Origin: a marine group bacterium Sva0996 bin134
GTDB taxonomy: Bacteria; Actinomycetota; Acidimicrobiia; Acidimicrobiales; Bin134
Length of the DNA: 42,440 bases
NCBI GenBank assembly: GCA_002239105.1
Contig: MPNQ01000026.1
Location: 1 to 42,440, forward strand
Reading direction: 5' to 3'
In this document: in pieces, positions 26,193 through 33,724 of the stretch
Numbering within the stretch: the first letter of the stretch is position 1
Layout of the letters: every line of letters starts with the position of its first letter
Notes under the pieces: generated by a model
What the model saw: the letters and a program-made list of their open reading frames with translations, nothing else
Told to the model about the DNA's origin: nothing
The model's database searches: none
Program-made: the position numbers and the translations under genes

Positions 26193-27497
26193 ATGGCCTG
26201 GGATTTCGAGACCGAGCCCGAGTTCCAGGAGCAGCTGGACTGGACCCGGGCGTTTCTAGATGAGCACATCCTGCCGTTGGAGACCATCGAGCTGGAGGTG
26301 ACCGACGAGCAGTGGAAGGCGCTGACTGCACCGCTCAAGCAGCAGGTCAAGGACCGAGGGCTGTGGGCCTGCCATCTCGACCCCGAGCTGGGGGGCCAGG
26401 GCTTCGGCCAGGTGAAGCTGGGGTTGATGCACGAGATCTTGGGACGGTCGTCGATCGCCCCGGCCATCTTCGGCAACAACGCCCCCGATTCGGGCAACGC
26501 CGAGCTGTTGGCCATCGGCGGCAACGAAGAGCAGAAGAAGAAGTGGATGGAGCCGCTGTTGGCCGGGGAGCTGCGCTCGGGGTTCTCCATGACCGAGCCC
26601 GACACCGCCGGCTCCGACCCCACCCTGCTGGAGACCTCGGCGGTGCGCGACGGCGACACCTGGGTCATCAACGGCCACAAGTGGTTCACCTCCGGCGGCT
26701 CGGGGGCCGACTTCCTGATCGCCATGGTGGTGACCAATCCCGACGTCCACCCCTACCAGGGGTCGTCCATGATCGTGGTGCCCACCGACACCCCCGGTCT
26801 GGAAATCGTGCGGGACGTGCCCAACATGCACCACCCCTATCCGGGCCAGTTCGCCCGCCATCCCATGGGCCACTCCGAGGTGATCTATCGGGACGTGCGG
26901 GTGCCGGCCGAGAACCTGATCGGCAACCCCGGCGACGGCTTCGTTCTGGCCCAGAAGCGCCTGGGCCCCGGGCGCATCCACCACGCCATGCGCTGGATCG
27001 GCCAGTCGCAGAGGGCGCTGGACATGATGTGCGAGCGGGCCCTGTCCCGATTCGCCCACGGGAGCCTGCTGGCCGAGAAGCAGATGGTGCAGGACTTCAT
27101 CGCCGAGACCCGCATTGACATCGCCTCGGCCCGGCTGCTGTGCCTGCACGCCGCCTGGCACATGGACAAGCACGGGTCCTCAGCGTCCAGAACCGAGATC
27201 GCCATGATCAAGGTTTACGGCACCAAGATGCTGTACAACGCCATCGACCGTTCCATTCAAGTCCACGGTGCCCTGGGCTACTCCGCCGACATGCCCTTGG
27301 AGGAGATGTACCGCAACGCCCGGGCCTCCCGGCTGGTGGATGGGGCCGACGAGGTGCACAAAGTGTCCATCGCCCGCCGCACCCTCAAGGGGTACTCCGC
27401 GGTGGACGGCCACCCCAGCGAGCACATCCCCACCCGCCGAGCCACCGCCCTAGAGCGCTTCGCCGACCTCCTCGACACCGAGGTCATGAACAGCTAG
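26193..27497 (+). CDS. acyl-CoA dehydrogenase (ACAD10/11-like)
   Basis: The 434-residue flavoenzyme has FSMTEPDTAGSDPTLLETSA (about 131-150) as the signature 1 block and GHKWFTSGGSGADFLIAMVV as the beta domain. YNAIDRSIQVHGALGYSADMPLEEMYRNAR forms the C-terminal helix. At the catalytic base position it reads RLVDGADEVHKVSIARR: Asp-Gly-Ala-Asp-Glu-Val-His, as in ACAD10/11-type enzymes rather than EGTxxIQ. Length and motifs are intact. GAAAGGGG lies just upstream of the ATG. It oxidises an acyl-CoA, probably an unusual one, and sits in the reductase/amidohydrolase run. Confidence 0.92.
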   Translation: MAWDFETEPEFQEQLDWTRAFLDEHILPLETIELEVTDEQWKALTAPLKQQVKDRGLWACHLDPELGGQGFGQVKLGLMHEILGRSSIAPAIFGNNAPDSGNAELLAIGGNEEQKKKWMEPLLAGELRSGFSMTEPDTAGSDPTLLETSAVRDGDTWVINGHKWFTSGGSGADFLIAMVVTNPDVHPYQGSSMIVVPTDTPGLEIVRDVPNMHHPYPGQFARHPMGHSEVIYRDVRVPAENLIGNPGDGFVLAQKRLGPGRIHHAMRWIGQSQRALDMMCERALSRFAHGSLLAEKQMVQDFIAETRIDIASARLLCLHAAWHMDKHGSSASRTEIAMIKVYGTKMLYNAIDRSIQVHGALGYSADMPLEEMYRNARASRLVDGADEVHKVSIARRTLKGYSAVDGHPSEHIPTRRATALERFADLLDTEVMNS

Positions 27498-27527
27498 CAA
27501 AATCAGTTAGACCGGTAGCCTTTGGGG

Positions 27528-28124
27528 ATGTCCAAGCCGCTGGCGCTGCACTTTCTCAAGTCGGCCAGCGATGCCCGCCAGTTGCCTGAGTCCCGCTGCG
27601 AAGTGGCGCTGGTGGGGCGATCGAATGTGGGCAAGTCTTCGCTTCTGAACTCGGTGGCCAACCGCAAGGGCCTGGCCCGCACTTCCAAGGCGCCGGGGGC
27701 CACCCGGCTGATCAACATCTTTGAGTTGGACGATGAGCCCGGCCGCTGGCTGGTTGACCTGCCCGGCTACGGCTTTGCCAAGGCCCCCAAGGCGCAGCGG
27801 GTCGGATGGCAGAAGATGATGGACGGCTACCTTCTCGACCGGCCCACTCTGGTGGAGGTGCTCCTGCTGGTGGACGGCCTCATCGGCCCCACCCCGCTCG
27901 ACCTCCAGACCGTGGAATGGCTGGCCCACCACGACGTACCCCTGAAACCAGTGGCCACCAAGACCGACAAAGTGAAGGCATCCCGCCTGGGTGCCCGAAG
28001 AGCTGAGTTGGCCAAGGGCCTCGGCGTATCCCCTGGCGATGTGATCTGGACCAGCGCTACCAAGGGCCAGGGAATTCCCGAGCTCCGCGCCGAGATCAAC
28101 TCCGCCCTGCGGCTCAATCCCTGA
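27528..28124 (+). CDS. engB: ribosome-assembly GTPase EngB (YihA/YsxC)
   Basis: The 198-residue GTPase has G1 GRSNVGKSS (30-38), a G2 threonine in KAPGATR, and G3 DLPGYGFAKAP. G4 is TKTDK, and TSATKGQG is in the G5 position. It is the housekeeping GTPase needed for late 50S ribosome assembly. I use the ATG at 27528 (MSKPLALHFLKSASDARQLP); a TTG two codons upstream is possible. It lies 30 bases after the acyl-CoA dehydrogenase. Its end overlaps that of the convergent HAD gene by 11 bases. It is a core gene that marks the left side of the accessory island. Confidence 0.95.
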   Translation: MSKPLALHFLKSASDARQLPESRCEVALVGRSNVGKSSLLNSVANRKGLARTSKAPGATRLINIFELDDEPGRWLVDLPGYGFAKAPKAQRVGWQKMMDGYLLDRPTLVEVLLLVDGLIGPTPLDLQTVEWLAHHDVPLKPVATKTDKVKASRLGARRAELAKGLGVSPGDVIWTSATKGQGIPELRAEINSALRLNP

Positions 28125-28740
28125 GCGGAAACCCCACCGCGGCCTCCAACTCGGCCAGAGCTTCGTCGGGGTCCACCACTTTGATGGTGGTCATCCCCAT
28201 GGCTCTAGCTGGCTTGAGGTTCACCCCCAAGTCGTCCAAGAACACACACCCAGAGGGCTCCACGCCCAGCGCCTCGCAAGACATGGTGTAGAACGCCGGA
28301 TCGGGCTTGCGCACCCCCACCACCGACGACTCGATAACCACGTCGAACCACCCCATCAGCTCGGCCAACTCCGGCGACCGTTCCGACGACGCCATCGGCG
28401 CATAGTTATTGGTCAACAGCCCCGTCTTCAGCCGCTCCGAGCACCGCCGCACCGCCTCAGCAACGGCGGGACGCAGCTCCCCGCCCAGCCCATTGAGCAC
28501 CGCCATTCCATCCACCTGATACCCCAGCGCCGCCGCCTCGGCCTCGAACGCGACGGCAAATTCCTCTAACCCAATGTCCCCCCGCTCCATCCGCGCCCAA
28601 GCATTGGTATCCGAATCAGTCGAATTGATCCGCCGAATCAACCCCTCCGGCAACCCGTTCGCCCGCTCATAAACCGCAAACCCCTCCCAAGGCCCCGAAA
28701 CAATCACCCCACCCATATCGAACAACACCGCCTCAACCAC
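28114..28740 (-). CDS. HAD-superfamily hydrolase (HAD-IA, epoxide-hydrolase-N-terminal-like)
   Basis: The 208-residue protein has LFDMGGVIV (motif I) near residue 6-14, where the usual second Asp is Gly as in the FDLGGVL subgroup. GLLTNNYAP is motif II, VGVRKPDPAFY motif III with the lysine, and FLDDLGVNLKPA motif IV with the paired aspartates. It starts at GTG (VVEAVLFDMGGV). The family hydrolyses phosphate esters or haloacids; with motif I altered it may be a phosphatase of low specificity. It converges on EngB. It is the last gene of the ordinary region before the defence island; its start lies about 130 bases from the helicase start. Confidence 0.88.
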   Translation of the reverse strand: MVEAVLFDMGGVIVSGPWEGFAVYERANGLPEGLIRRINSTDSDTNAWARMERGDIGLEEFAVAFEAEAAALGYQVDGMAVLNGLGGELRPAVAEAVRRCSERLKTGLLTNNYAPMASSERSPELAELMGWFDVVIESSVVGVRKPDPAFYTMSCEALGVEPSGCVFLDDLGVNLKPARAMGMTTIKVVDPDEALAELEAAVGFPLRD

Positions 28741-28858
28741 CGCCCGACCCTACCCAAACTGCCAATTTCGCCAGAGCAATAGATCAGATACGCCGCTGCT
28801 GCCTCTCAACTCGCTAGAGTGGGGCTCACGTGGTCCCAGGCATTGGGGCCGACAACAT

Positions 28859-28865
28859 AGAGGAG
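28859..28865 (+). promoter_or_regulatory. ribosome-binding site deciding the helicase start
   Basis: AGAGGAG lies six bases before the ATG at 28872. It favours this start over the in-frame GTG at 28830, which would add 14 codons without family sequence (VPGIGADNIEEPL). Confidence 0.6.
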
Positions 28866-28871
28866 CCTCTG

Positions 28872-30281
28872 ATGAGGATTTTGCAGGATGTCTCCCCTAC
28901 CGATGAACAACTCACGATCATCGGAGAGGTAAGACCAGGTTTCCGGATCATCAGAGGTGCGGCTGGCAGCGGAAAGACAACAACAGCATTGTTGTGTCTG
29001 GGCCAGCTGGTGGCCGCTCGGCTCAGCCGACGGCAACGCTTTGGACACCAAGGGCCGGTGCGGGTGTTGGTGCTCACTTTCAACCGTACCCTTCAAGGCT
29101 ACATCGCTGAACTTGCCCGTCGTTCCACGCCAAACGACGACGCACTTGAACTCACTATCAGTACATTCGCCCGTTGGGCCAGAACGATAGTGGGCGATGC
29201 AGACATCGCAGGCCGCGATCAAGAATCGGCGATGATTCGCCCACTCCTGAAATCATTCGTCACTTCACAACAACAGGACTTCTTCGCTGACGAAGTTGCC
29301 TACATCCTTGGCCGCTTCACTCCCCAGAACCGCTCCGAATACCTCACTGTGCTCCGACAAGGTCGAGGAGTCGCTCCTCGAGTCGACCGTCCAGTCAGAG
29401 AGAAACTCCTCGAAGACGTGCTTCCGGCCTACGAGGAGATCAAGGACAAGCGTGGCCTCATCGACTGGAGCGACCTTGCCGTCTTGGCCGCAGATGCCCA
29501 GCCAGACTTGCGCTACGACGTGGTGATCGTTGACGAAACGCAGGACTTCTCCGCCAACCAGGTTCGAGCAGTTACCCGTCACCTCCAAGATCCTCACACC
29601 ACCACCTTCATCATCGACGCGATCCAGCGCATCTATCCCCAGTACTTCACGTGGCGCGAAGTGGGGATCACGGCCCGCCCCGAGATAATCCACACCCTCA
29701 AGGAGAACTACCGCAATACCGAAGCCATTGCCGCTTTTGCCTTGCCTCTCGTAGATGGACTCCCAATGGAAGATGACGGTACGTTGCCAGATTTCACTGC
29801 GTGCAGCCGTTCGGGTATCAAACCTCTGATCATCGCAGGCAAGTACAGCCAGCAGCTTCAGACAATGCTGGATCGGCTCGCGAGCATCACCGACTTTCGC
29901 ACAGAGTCCATCGCCTTGCTCCAACCTCGTGGCGGTGGCTGGTTCAACGAAGCCCGCAACACCCTTCGTGCTCGTGGAATCGCTTACTGCGAGTTGGCCC
30001 GCGAGAACGAGTGGCCTTCTGGCCCCGAGGTCGTCGCTCTCTGCACCATCCATTCAGCCAAGGGACTTGAGTTCGACCACGTGCTGCTTCCCGGCCTCAG
30101 CCAGCAAGTCACGCCGCACGGCCCCCAAGATGGCGATGCCGACCTCGAGCGGCTGCGTCGCATGTTGGCAATGGCTATCGGACGCAGCCGCAAGTCGGTC
30201 ATGATCGGCTACAAGCCGGGTGAGGAGTCCTCCCTGGTCGGATTGCTTGATCCTTCCACTTATGAACTGGTCGAGGTGTAA
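28872..30281 (+). CDS. UvrD/Rep-like superfamily 1 DNA helicase, compact, first gene of DarT operon
   Basis: The 469-residue protein has Walker A GAAGSGKTT (29-37), Walker B VDETQDF (220-226) and motif III FIIDAIQRIY. Motif IV is LKENYRNTEAI, motif V is TIHSAKGLEFDHVLLPG (H394), and motif VI is MLAMAIGRSRKSVMIGY. This is the UvrD/Rep/PcrA core, yet the protein is little over half the length of UvrD and has no separate nuclease domain. It would translocate on single-stranded DNA with ATP. The DarT-like gene follows after five bases, so they are co-transcribed. In this setting it may expose or sense single-stranded DNA for the ADP-ribosyltransferase, or act as the phage sensor. That role is inference; the helicase call itself is secure. 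Confidence 0.92.
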   Translation: MRILQDVSPTDEQLTIIGEVRPGFRIIRGAAGSGKTTTALLCLGQLVAARLSRRQRFGHQGPVRVLVLTFNRTLQGYIAELARRSTPNDDALELTISTFARWARTIVGDADIAGRDQESAMIRPLLKSFVTSQQQDFFADEVAYILGRFTPQNRSEYLTVLRQGRGVAPRVDRPVREKLLEDVLPAYEEIKDKRGLIDWSDLAVLAADAQPDLRYDVVIVDETQDFSANQVRAVTRHLQDPHTTTFIIDAIQRIYPQYFTWREVGITARPEIIHTLKENYRNTEAIAAFALPLVDGLPMEDDGTLPDFTACSRSGIKPLIIAGKYSQQLQTMLDRLASITDFRTESIALLQPRGGGWFNEARNTLRARGIAYCELARENEWPSGPEVVALCTIHSAKGLEFDHVLLPGLSQQVTPHGPQDGDADLERLRRMLAMAIGRSRKSVMIGYKPGEESSLVGLLDPSTYELVEV

Positions 30282-30286
30282 GCACC

Positions 30287-30985
30287 ATGGACTGGGCATC
30301 TGAAGCCACCCCTCAGACTGAGGCACAAGTGCGACTAGCGCCGCGTTGCCCCGAGGTCGTCGAAGCCGCCATCGAGCGCGGCATTACCAGCATCGTTCAT
30401 TTCACCCGAGCCCGTCCCGGACTGGTTGGAATATTGGCCCGCTCAGCCATAATGGCCCGGCGCGACCTCCCAGAAGATGTCCGGATCAGGCATGTGTATG
30501 AGGAAAACGCAGTTGACAGAAGCCGAGATCAGCCTTGGCATGGCTACGTCAATCTGTCCGTGACGACGATCAACAAGCGGTTCTTTCAGTTCTCTCAACG
30601 CGAACATCCACACGAAGAGTGGGTGATCCTTGAGTTCGGTCCAGAAATATTGGGCGATCCTGGCGTGGTTTTCTGTACAACCAATAATGCCTACCCAGTC
30701 GTACACCGAAGCGCGGAGCTTCGGGGTTTCAATCAAATGTTCGCTCCAGTCGTCCCATGGGGCTACCAGGGAAGCGTCTCCACTCGCAGGGCTCAACGGC
30801 GGAAGCAAACCACGGATCCCCAGGCAGAGATTCTCTACCCATTCGCACTCTCCCTTGACCACCTTCATACGATTACCGTGAGTGATGATGCCACTCATGA
30901 CACTGTGGCTGGCACCCTCTTCAACCTCCGCAGCGAACTCCCCCACGACCCCCGTATCATTCCAAGACCGGAGGCCTTCCGATGA
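30287..30985 (+). CDS. DarT-like (DUF4433) DNA ADP-ribosyltransferase toxin
   Basis: The 232-residue protein matches the DarT/DUF4433 pattern. TSIVHFTRARPGLVGIL (34-50) is the N-terminal NAD-binding His-x-Thr strand and helix (H38, T40). GYVNLSVTTINKRFF (86-100) follows, then EEWVILEFGPEIL. FCTTNNAYP (129-137) matches the conserved 'sxxNAa' block, and DPQAEILYPF has the presumed catalytic glutamate E181. DarT enzymes use NAD+ to attach ADP-ribose to bases of single-stranded DNA and block replication; phage-defence versions are known. The gene lies between a helicase and an ADP-ribosylglycohydrolase, and its TGA overlaps the next ATG (ATGA). That the target is DNA is inferred from family; an RNA target is possible. 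Confidence 0.83.
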   Translation: MDWASEATPQTEAQVRLAPRCPEVVEAAIERGITSIVHFTRARPGLVGILARSAIMARRDLPEDVRIRHVYEENAVDRSRDQPWHGYVNLSVTTINKRFFQFSQREHPHEEWVILEFGPEILGDPGVVFCTTNNAYPVVHRSAELRGFNQMFAPVVPWGYQGSVSTRRAQRRKQTTDPQAEILYPFALSLDHLHTITVSDDATHDTVAGTLFNLRSELPHDPRIIPRPEAFR

Positions 30986-32634
30986 CAATGACGAGCGAAC
31001 CTTCCCAAACACAGGCAGAACTCTTCTACCCCTCTAATTGTTCCGATGACGACCGGGCTGATCGAACCCGGAATTCCATGCTGTGGGCGGCCTACGGGGA
31101 TGCGCTGGGATTCATCAGCGAGCTGACAGACGAGAAAGGCCTCAAACGCAGGACTCACGGGGCTCCGCTCGACCGGCTCATGAATTGGACTCGGCGGGTC
31201 GGCGGGAAAGGAGGGGTGAACGTGGAGTTGCCCGCCGGATGCTGGTCCGACGACACCCAGCTTCGAATGGCGGTGAGCCGGTCGATTGGCAACCATGGCT
31301 TCGACGTGGAGACTCTTGCTCGCATTGAGCTCCCCGTTTGGCCGTCTTACGGCCTCGGAGGAGGGCGAGCCTCCAAAGCTGCAGCCAAGAACCTTTCCGG
31401 GTCCGGTGCCCTGTGGTACGCCAACACCTTCCGCGGCTGGTGCGATGCTGGCGGTAACGGCGCCGCTATGAGGATCCAGCCTCATGTGTGGGCATCACCC
31501 GACCTTGACGGCGGCTATCTGATCGACGTGATTACTGACAGCGTCTGCACTCACGGACACCCCCGGGCCATCGTGGGAGCCTGCTTCCACGCCTCGGTCC
31601 TAGCCCATTGCATCAGGACCGGCATCGCCCCCAACCTAGACGAGTGCGCTGAGACCGCCGCAAACCTGGGCAATGCCCTCTCGCTCATCCAGAACCATCA
31701 GAACCTCAGCACTGTGTGGATCGGACTCTGGGAGCGAGAAACCGGCAAACATTTCCAAGAAGAATGGCAAGCCACCGTTGTCGAACTCTGCGACACTATC
31801 CACCACGCCGCAGCTGCCGTAAACACCAAGTCATCTCTCACCGAAGCCTACAGAGCGGTCTCCGACTCCCTCGGACTCACCGACAAACGCCAACAAGGCA
31901 GCGGCATCCTCACCACAGTTGCCGCCTCAGCCCTGGCCGCGCTAAGTCCCGGCCCCTTGGAAGGGATCTCGGCCGCTGCGAACGCCATTGGTAGCGACAC
32001 TGACACCATCGCCACCATGGCCGGTGCACTACTCGGCGCCTGTGATGCCGCCTCACAGCCCCCAGAGGAACCTCTCGACAGCCCCTATCTGCTGAGCGAG
32101 GCTGGCCGACTCACCGCCATCTCCCAAGGCCACAAAGTTGACAACCACCAATACCCCGACACCCTCACCTGGACTGCGCCACAGACCCAGGCAGACGCCT
32201 TAGTGACTGACGACCATCAACTCGCCGTAGAAGGTCTTGGGCCAGTGAAGGAATTGGACGCCGACCTGTTCTGGTCGCCCCGTAAAGACTTCGCTTGGCA
32301 GTGGGTACAAACCGATTTCGGCCAATCACTCCTCATCAAACGTCGCCCCGAAGTCCGCTTTCGCAAAGCCGGGAACACACTGACTCCCCCACCAGCGCCT
32401 CAATCGCCTTCTCAACACAGTCAACCAGCCAAAACGAGCAAGGAGATGCCCTGCCTGCCGAGCAACGCTCCCCTAGATCGAGGTCTCGACATTGACGCTG
32501 CAGTAAAGCATGCCAAGGAAGACATTGCCGACAACGCCCGTCTCGGCTACACCATTCGACGAGCTGCCCGAGATGGCACCATCAACGACCTCGTCGCCGT
32601 GGTTGCATCCCTCCGCGACGACCTGCGTCGTTGA
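30982..32634 (+). CDS. ADP-ribosylglycohydrolase (DraG/ARH family) with C-terminal extension, probable DarT antitoxin
   Basis: The first 365 or so residues of this 550-residue protein form an ADP-ribosyl-glycohydrolase all-helical fold. MLWAAYGDALGF begins it and the magnesium motif WSDDTQ is at 88-93. GGNGAAMRI and VCTHGHPRAI follow, and the second metal site GSDTDTIATMAGALLGA starts at G337. The ligands look complete, so it should hydrolyse ADP-ribose-base or -protein bonds. The last 180 residues are extra: a proline-rich linker (LTPPPAPQSPSQHSQP) and a short helical domain ending IRRAARDGTINDLVAVV. A GGAGG at 30970-30974, seven bases upstream, supports the ATG. It overlaps the DarT-like gene by four bases. 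I infer it reverses or restrains the toxin, replacing the macrodomain DarG. Confidence 0.88.
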   Translation: MTMTSEPSQTQAELFYPSNCSDDDRADRTRNSMLWAAYGDALGFISELTDEKGLKRRTHGAPLDRLMNWTRRVGGKGGVNVELPAGCWSDDTQLRMAVSRSIGNHGFDVETLARIELPVWPSYGLGGGRASKAAAKNLSGSGALWYANTFRGWCDAGGNGAAMRIQPHVWASPDLDGGYLIDVITDSVCTHGHPRAIVGACFHASVLAHCIRTGIAPNLDECAETAANLGNALSLIQNHQNLSTVWIGLWERETGKHFQEEWQATVVELCDTIHHAAAAVNTKSSLTEAYRAVSDSLGLTDKRQQGSGILTTVAASALAALSPGPLEGISAAANAIGSDTDTIATMAGALLGACDAASQPPEEPLDSPYLLSEAGRLTAISQGHKVDNHQYPDTLTWTAPQTQADALVTDDHQLAVEGLGPVKELDADLFWSPRKDFAWQWVQTDFGQSLLIKRRPEVRFRKAGNTLTPPPAPQSPSQHSQPAKTSKEMPCLPSNAPLDRGLDIDAAVKHAKEDIADNARLGYTIRRAARDGTINDLVAVVASLRDDLRR

Positions 32635-32635
32635 T

Positions 32636-32755
32636 ATGGCCTCAACTAACGACGTACCACCAACCGGTGCCGGATTTCGCCCAGTCGCTACCTCTCCCCT
32701 ACAGGATCTTCTTCTCACGAAAGACCCTCACCGCGAACAACTTCCGTCAGTCTGA
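32636..32755 (+). CDS. possible 39-codon small gene after the glycohydrolase
   Basis: One base after the glycohydrolase stop an ATG opens a frame encoding MASTNDVPPTGAGFRPVATS and about 20 more residues. No motif or hydrophobic segment is seen, and no ribosome site except the translational end of the preceding gene. It could be a chance frame in a 127-base convergent gap. The tight spacing is the only support. Confidence 0.2.
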   Translation: MASTNDVPPTGAGFRPVATSPLQDLLLTKDPHREQLPSV

Positions 32756-32761
32756 GATCAG

Positions 32762-33724
32762 CTAAAGGGCCTCGATAAGAAGTCGAATATGGTCCTCGTC
32801 GCTAACAGCGTCCCATCTTTCCGAAAGGAGTTCGTAGGCACGCCTCGTAATGGGAATCGGAATAGCTGCCGTATGGTCAAACAAGGATGCGGGGTCGGAC
32901 TGTGTCCCAGATTGTGCAACACTGCTTATGGCATTGGCAATTACATCCCTGTCCAACGAACCCAACAGGGATTCCAAGTGTTTGGCCGTCGATGACGCCG
33001 TCCATAGGACTATCGTTTCATCATCTACAACCTCATTTTGGACACAAAAATAGACCAGATTAGGATCATCGGATCCAGGAACGTCAAAGTATCCCTGGAT
33101 CTTGATACCCGCACTAGTGGTCACTGAATAGCGTTTTTTCTTGGTTCCAGCATCAAAGATCCACAAGCTTCTGCTCGCCTTCCTACTGCCCTTTGCCGGC
33201 GTCTCGTGCCATTCAGCGTAGTAATTGGAAGGTATCGGTTTAGTCATCGGTTGTTCGAAGTATAAGAATTCCCTTAGATTGTCTTCCCAAAGCAACCAGC
33301 CGAAACGCATGTCAGCACGGCCATCTGGATCTTCCGAACGAACGTTTTCTGTATGAGTCTCGATTAATCGCCCATACTGGGATAGCACATTCTCCATTAC
33401 GACATTAGGGTCAAGATGGTTGTCTTCAATACGAATTGAGCGAGTCAACGACGGGTGCATTTGAGTGGTGCTGCAGAATTTCAGAATCGTTTCGTCTTCC
33501 TTTACAGGTACCTTCAGCATCTTGAATTCAATTCCAAGGCCTTGCCAGTTAATATCGATATTAAGATTGCTCCAGCCAAAGTCAGGAATATTTTTGACAC
33601 TACAATAGACATCAGTCCAATCCCCTTCTTCAAACTTGCGCCCCATCATACTTGCCACTTTCCCTGCAAGCAGCAGCTTGAGGTCATTTTCCTGTTGAGT
33701 AGAGAGAGACCTAAGGGTAGACAT
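32762..33724 (-). CDS. restriction endonuclease-like protein of an R-M pair
   Basis: I recognise this 320-residue protein only by context and by a candidate PD-(D/E)XK core. DWTDVYCSVKNIPDFGWSNL is followed by IDINWQGLGIEFKMLKVPV, where Asp, then Glu-Phe-Lys fit the D...ExK active-site pattern (E67-F-K69). The start is the ATG at 33724, inside the last 14 bases of the methyltransferase gene, so the two are translationally coupled. Base composition is clearly AT-richer than the flanking metabolic genes. A Type II nuclease acting on unmethylated sites is the simplest idea. No specificity can be read. It converges on the glycohydrolase operon. Confidence 0.6.
   Translation of the reverse strand: MSTLRSLSTQQENDLKLLLAGKVASMMGRKFEEGDWTDVYCSVKNIPDFGWSNLNIDINWQGLGIEFKMLKVPVKEDETILKFCSTTQMHPSLTRSIRIEDNHLDPNVVMENVLSQYGRLIETHTENVRSEDPDGRADMRFGWLLWEDNLREFLYFEQPMTKPIPSNYYAEWHETPAKGSRKASRSLWIFDAGTKKKRYSVTTSAGIKIQGYFDVPGSDDPNLVYFCVQNEVVDDETIVLWTASSTAKHLESLLGSLDRDVIANAISSVAQSGTQSDPASLFDHTAAIPIPITRRAYELLSERWDAVSDEDHIRLLIEAL

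Noticed and set aside
26256..27173. Minus-strand frame of 305 codons
   Set aside because: Antisense to the acyl-CoA dehydrogenase; glycine/valine-rich with no homology.
30982..32634. DarG macrodomain antitoxin in the DarT operon
   Set aside because: The protein has the ARH signatures WSDDTQ and GSDTDT, and no macrodomain motifs, so calling it DarG would be wrong.
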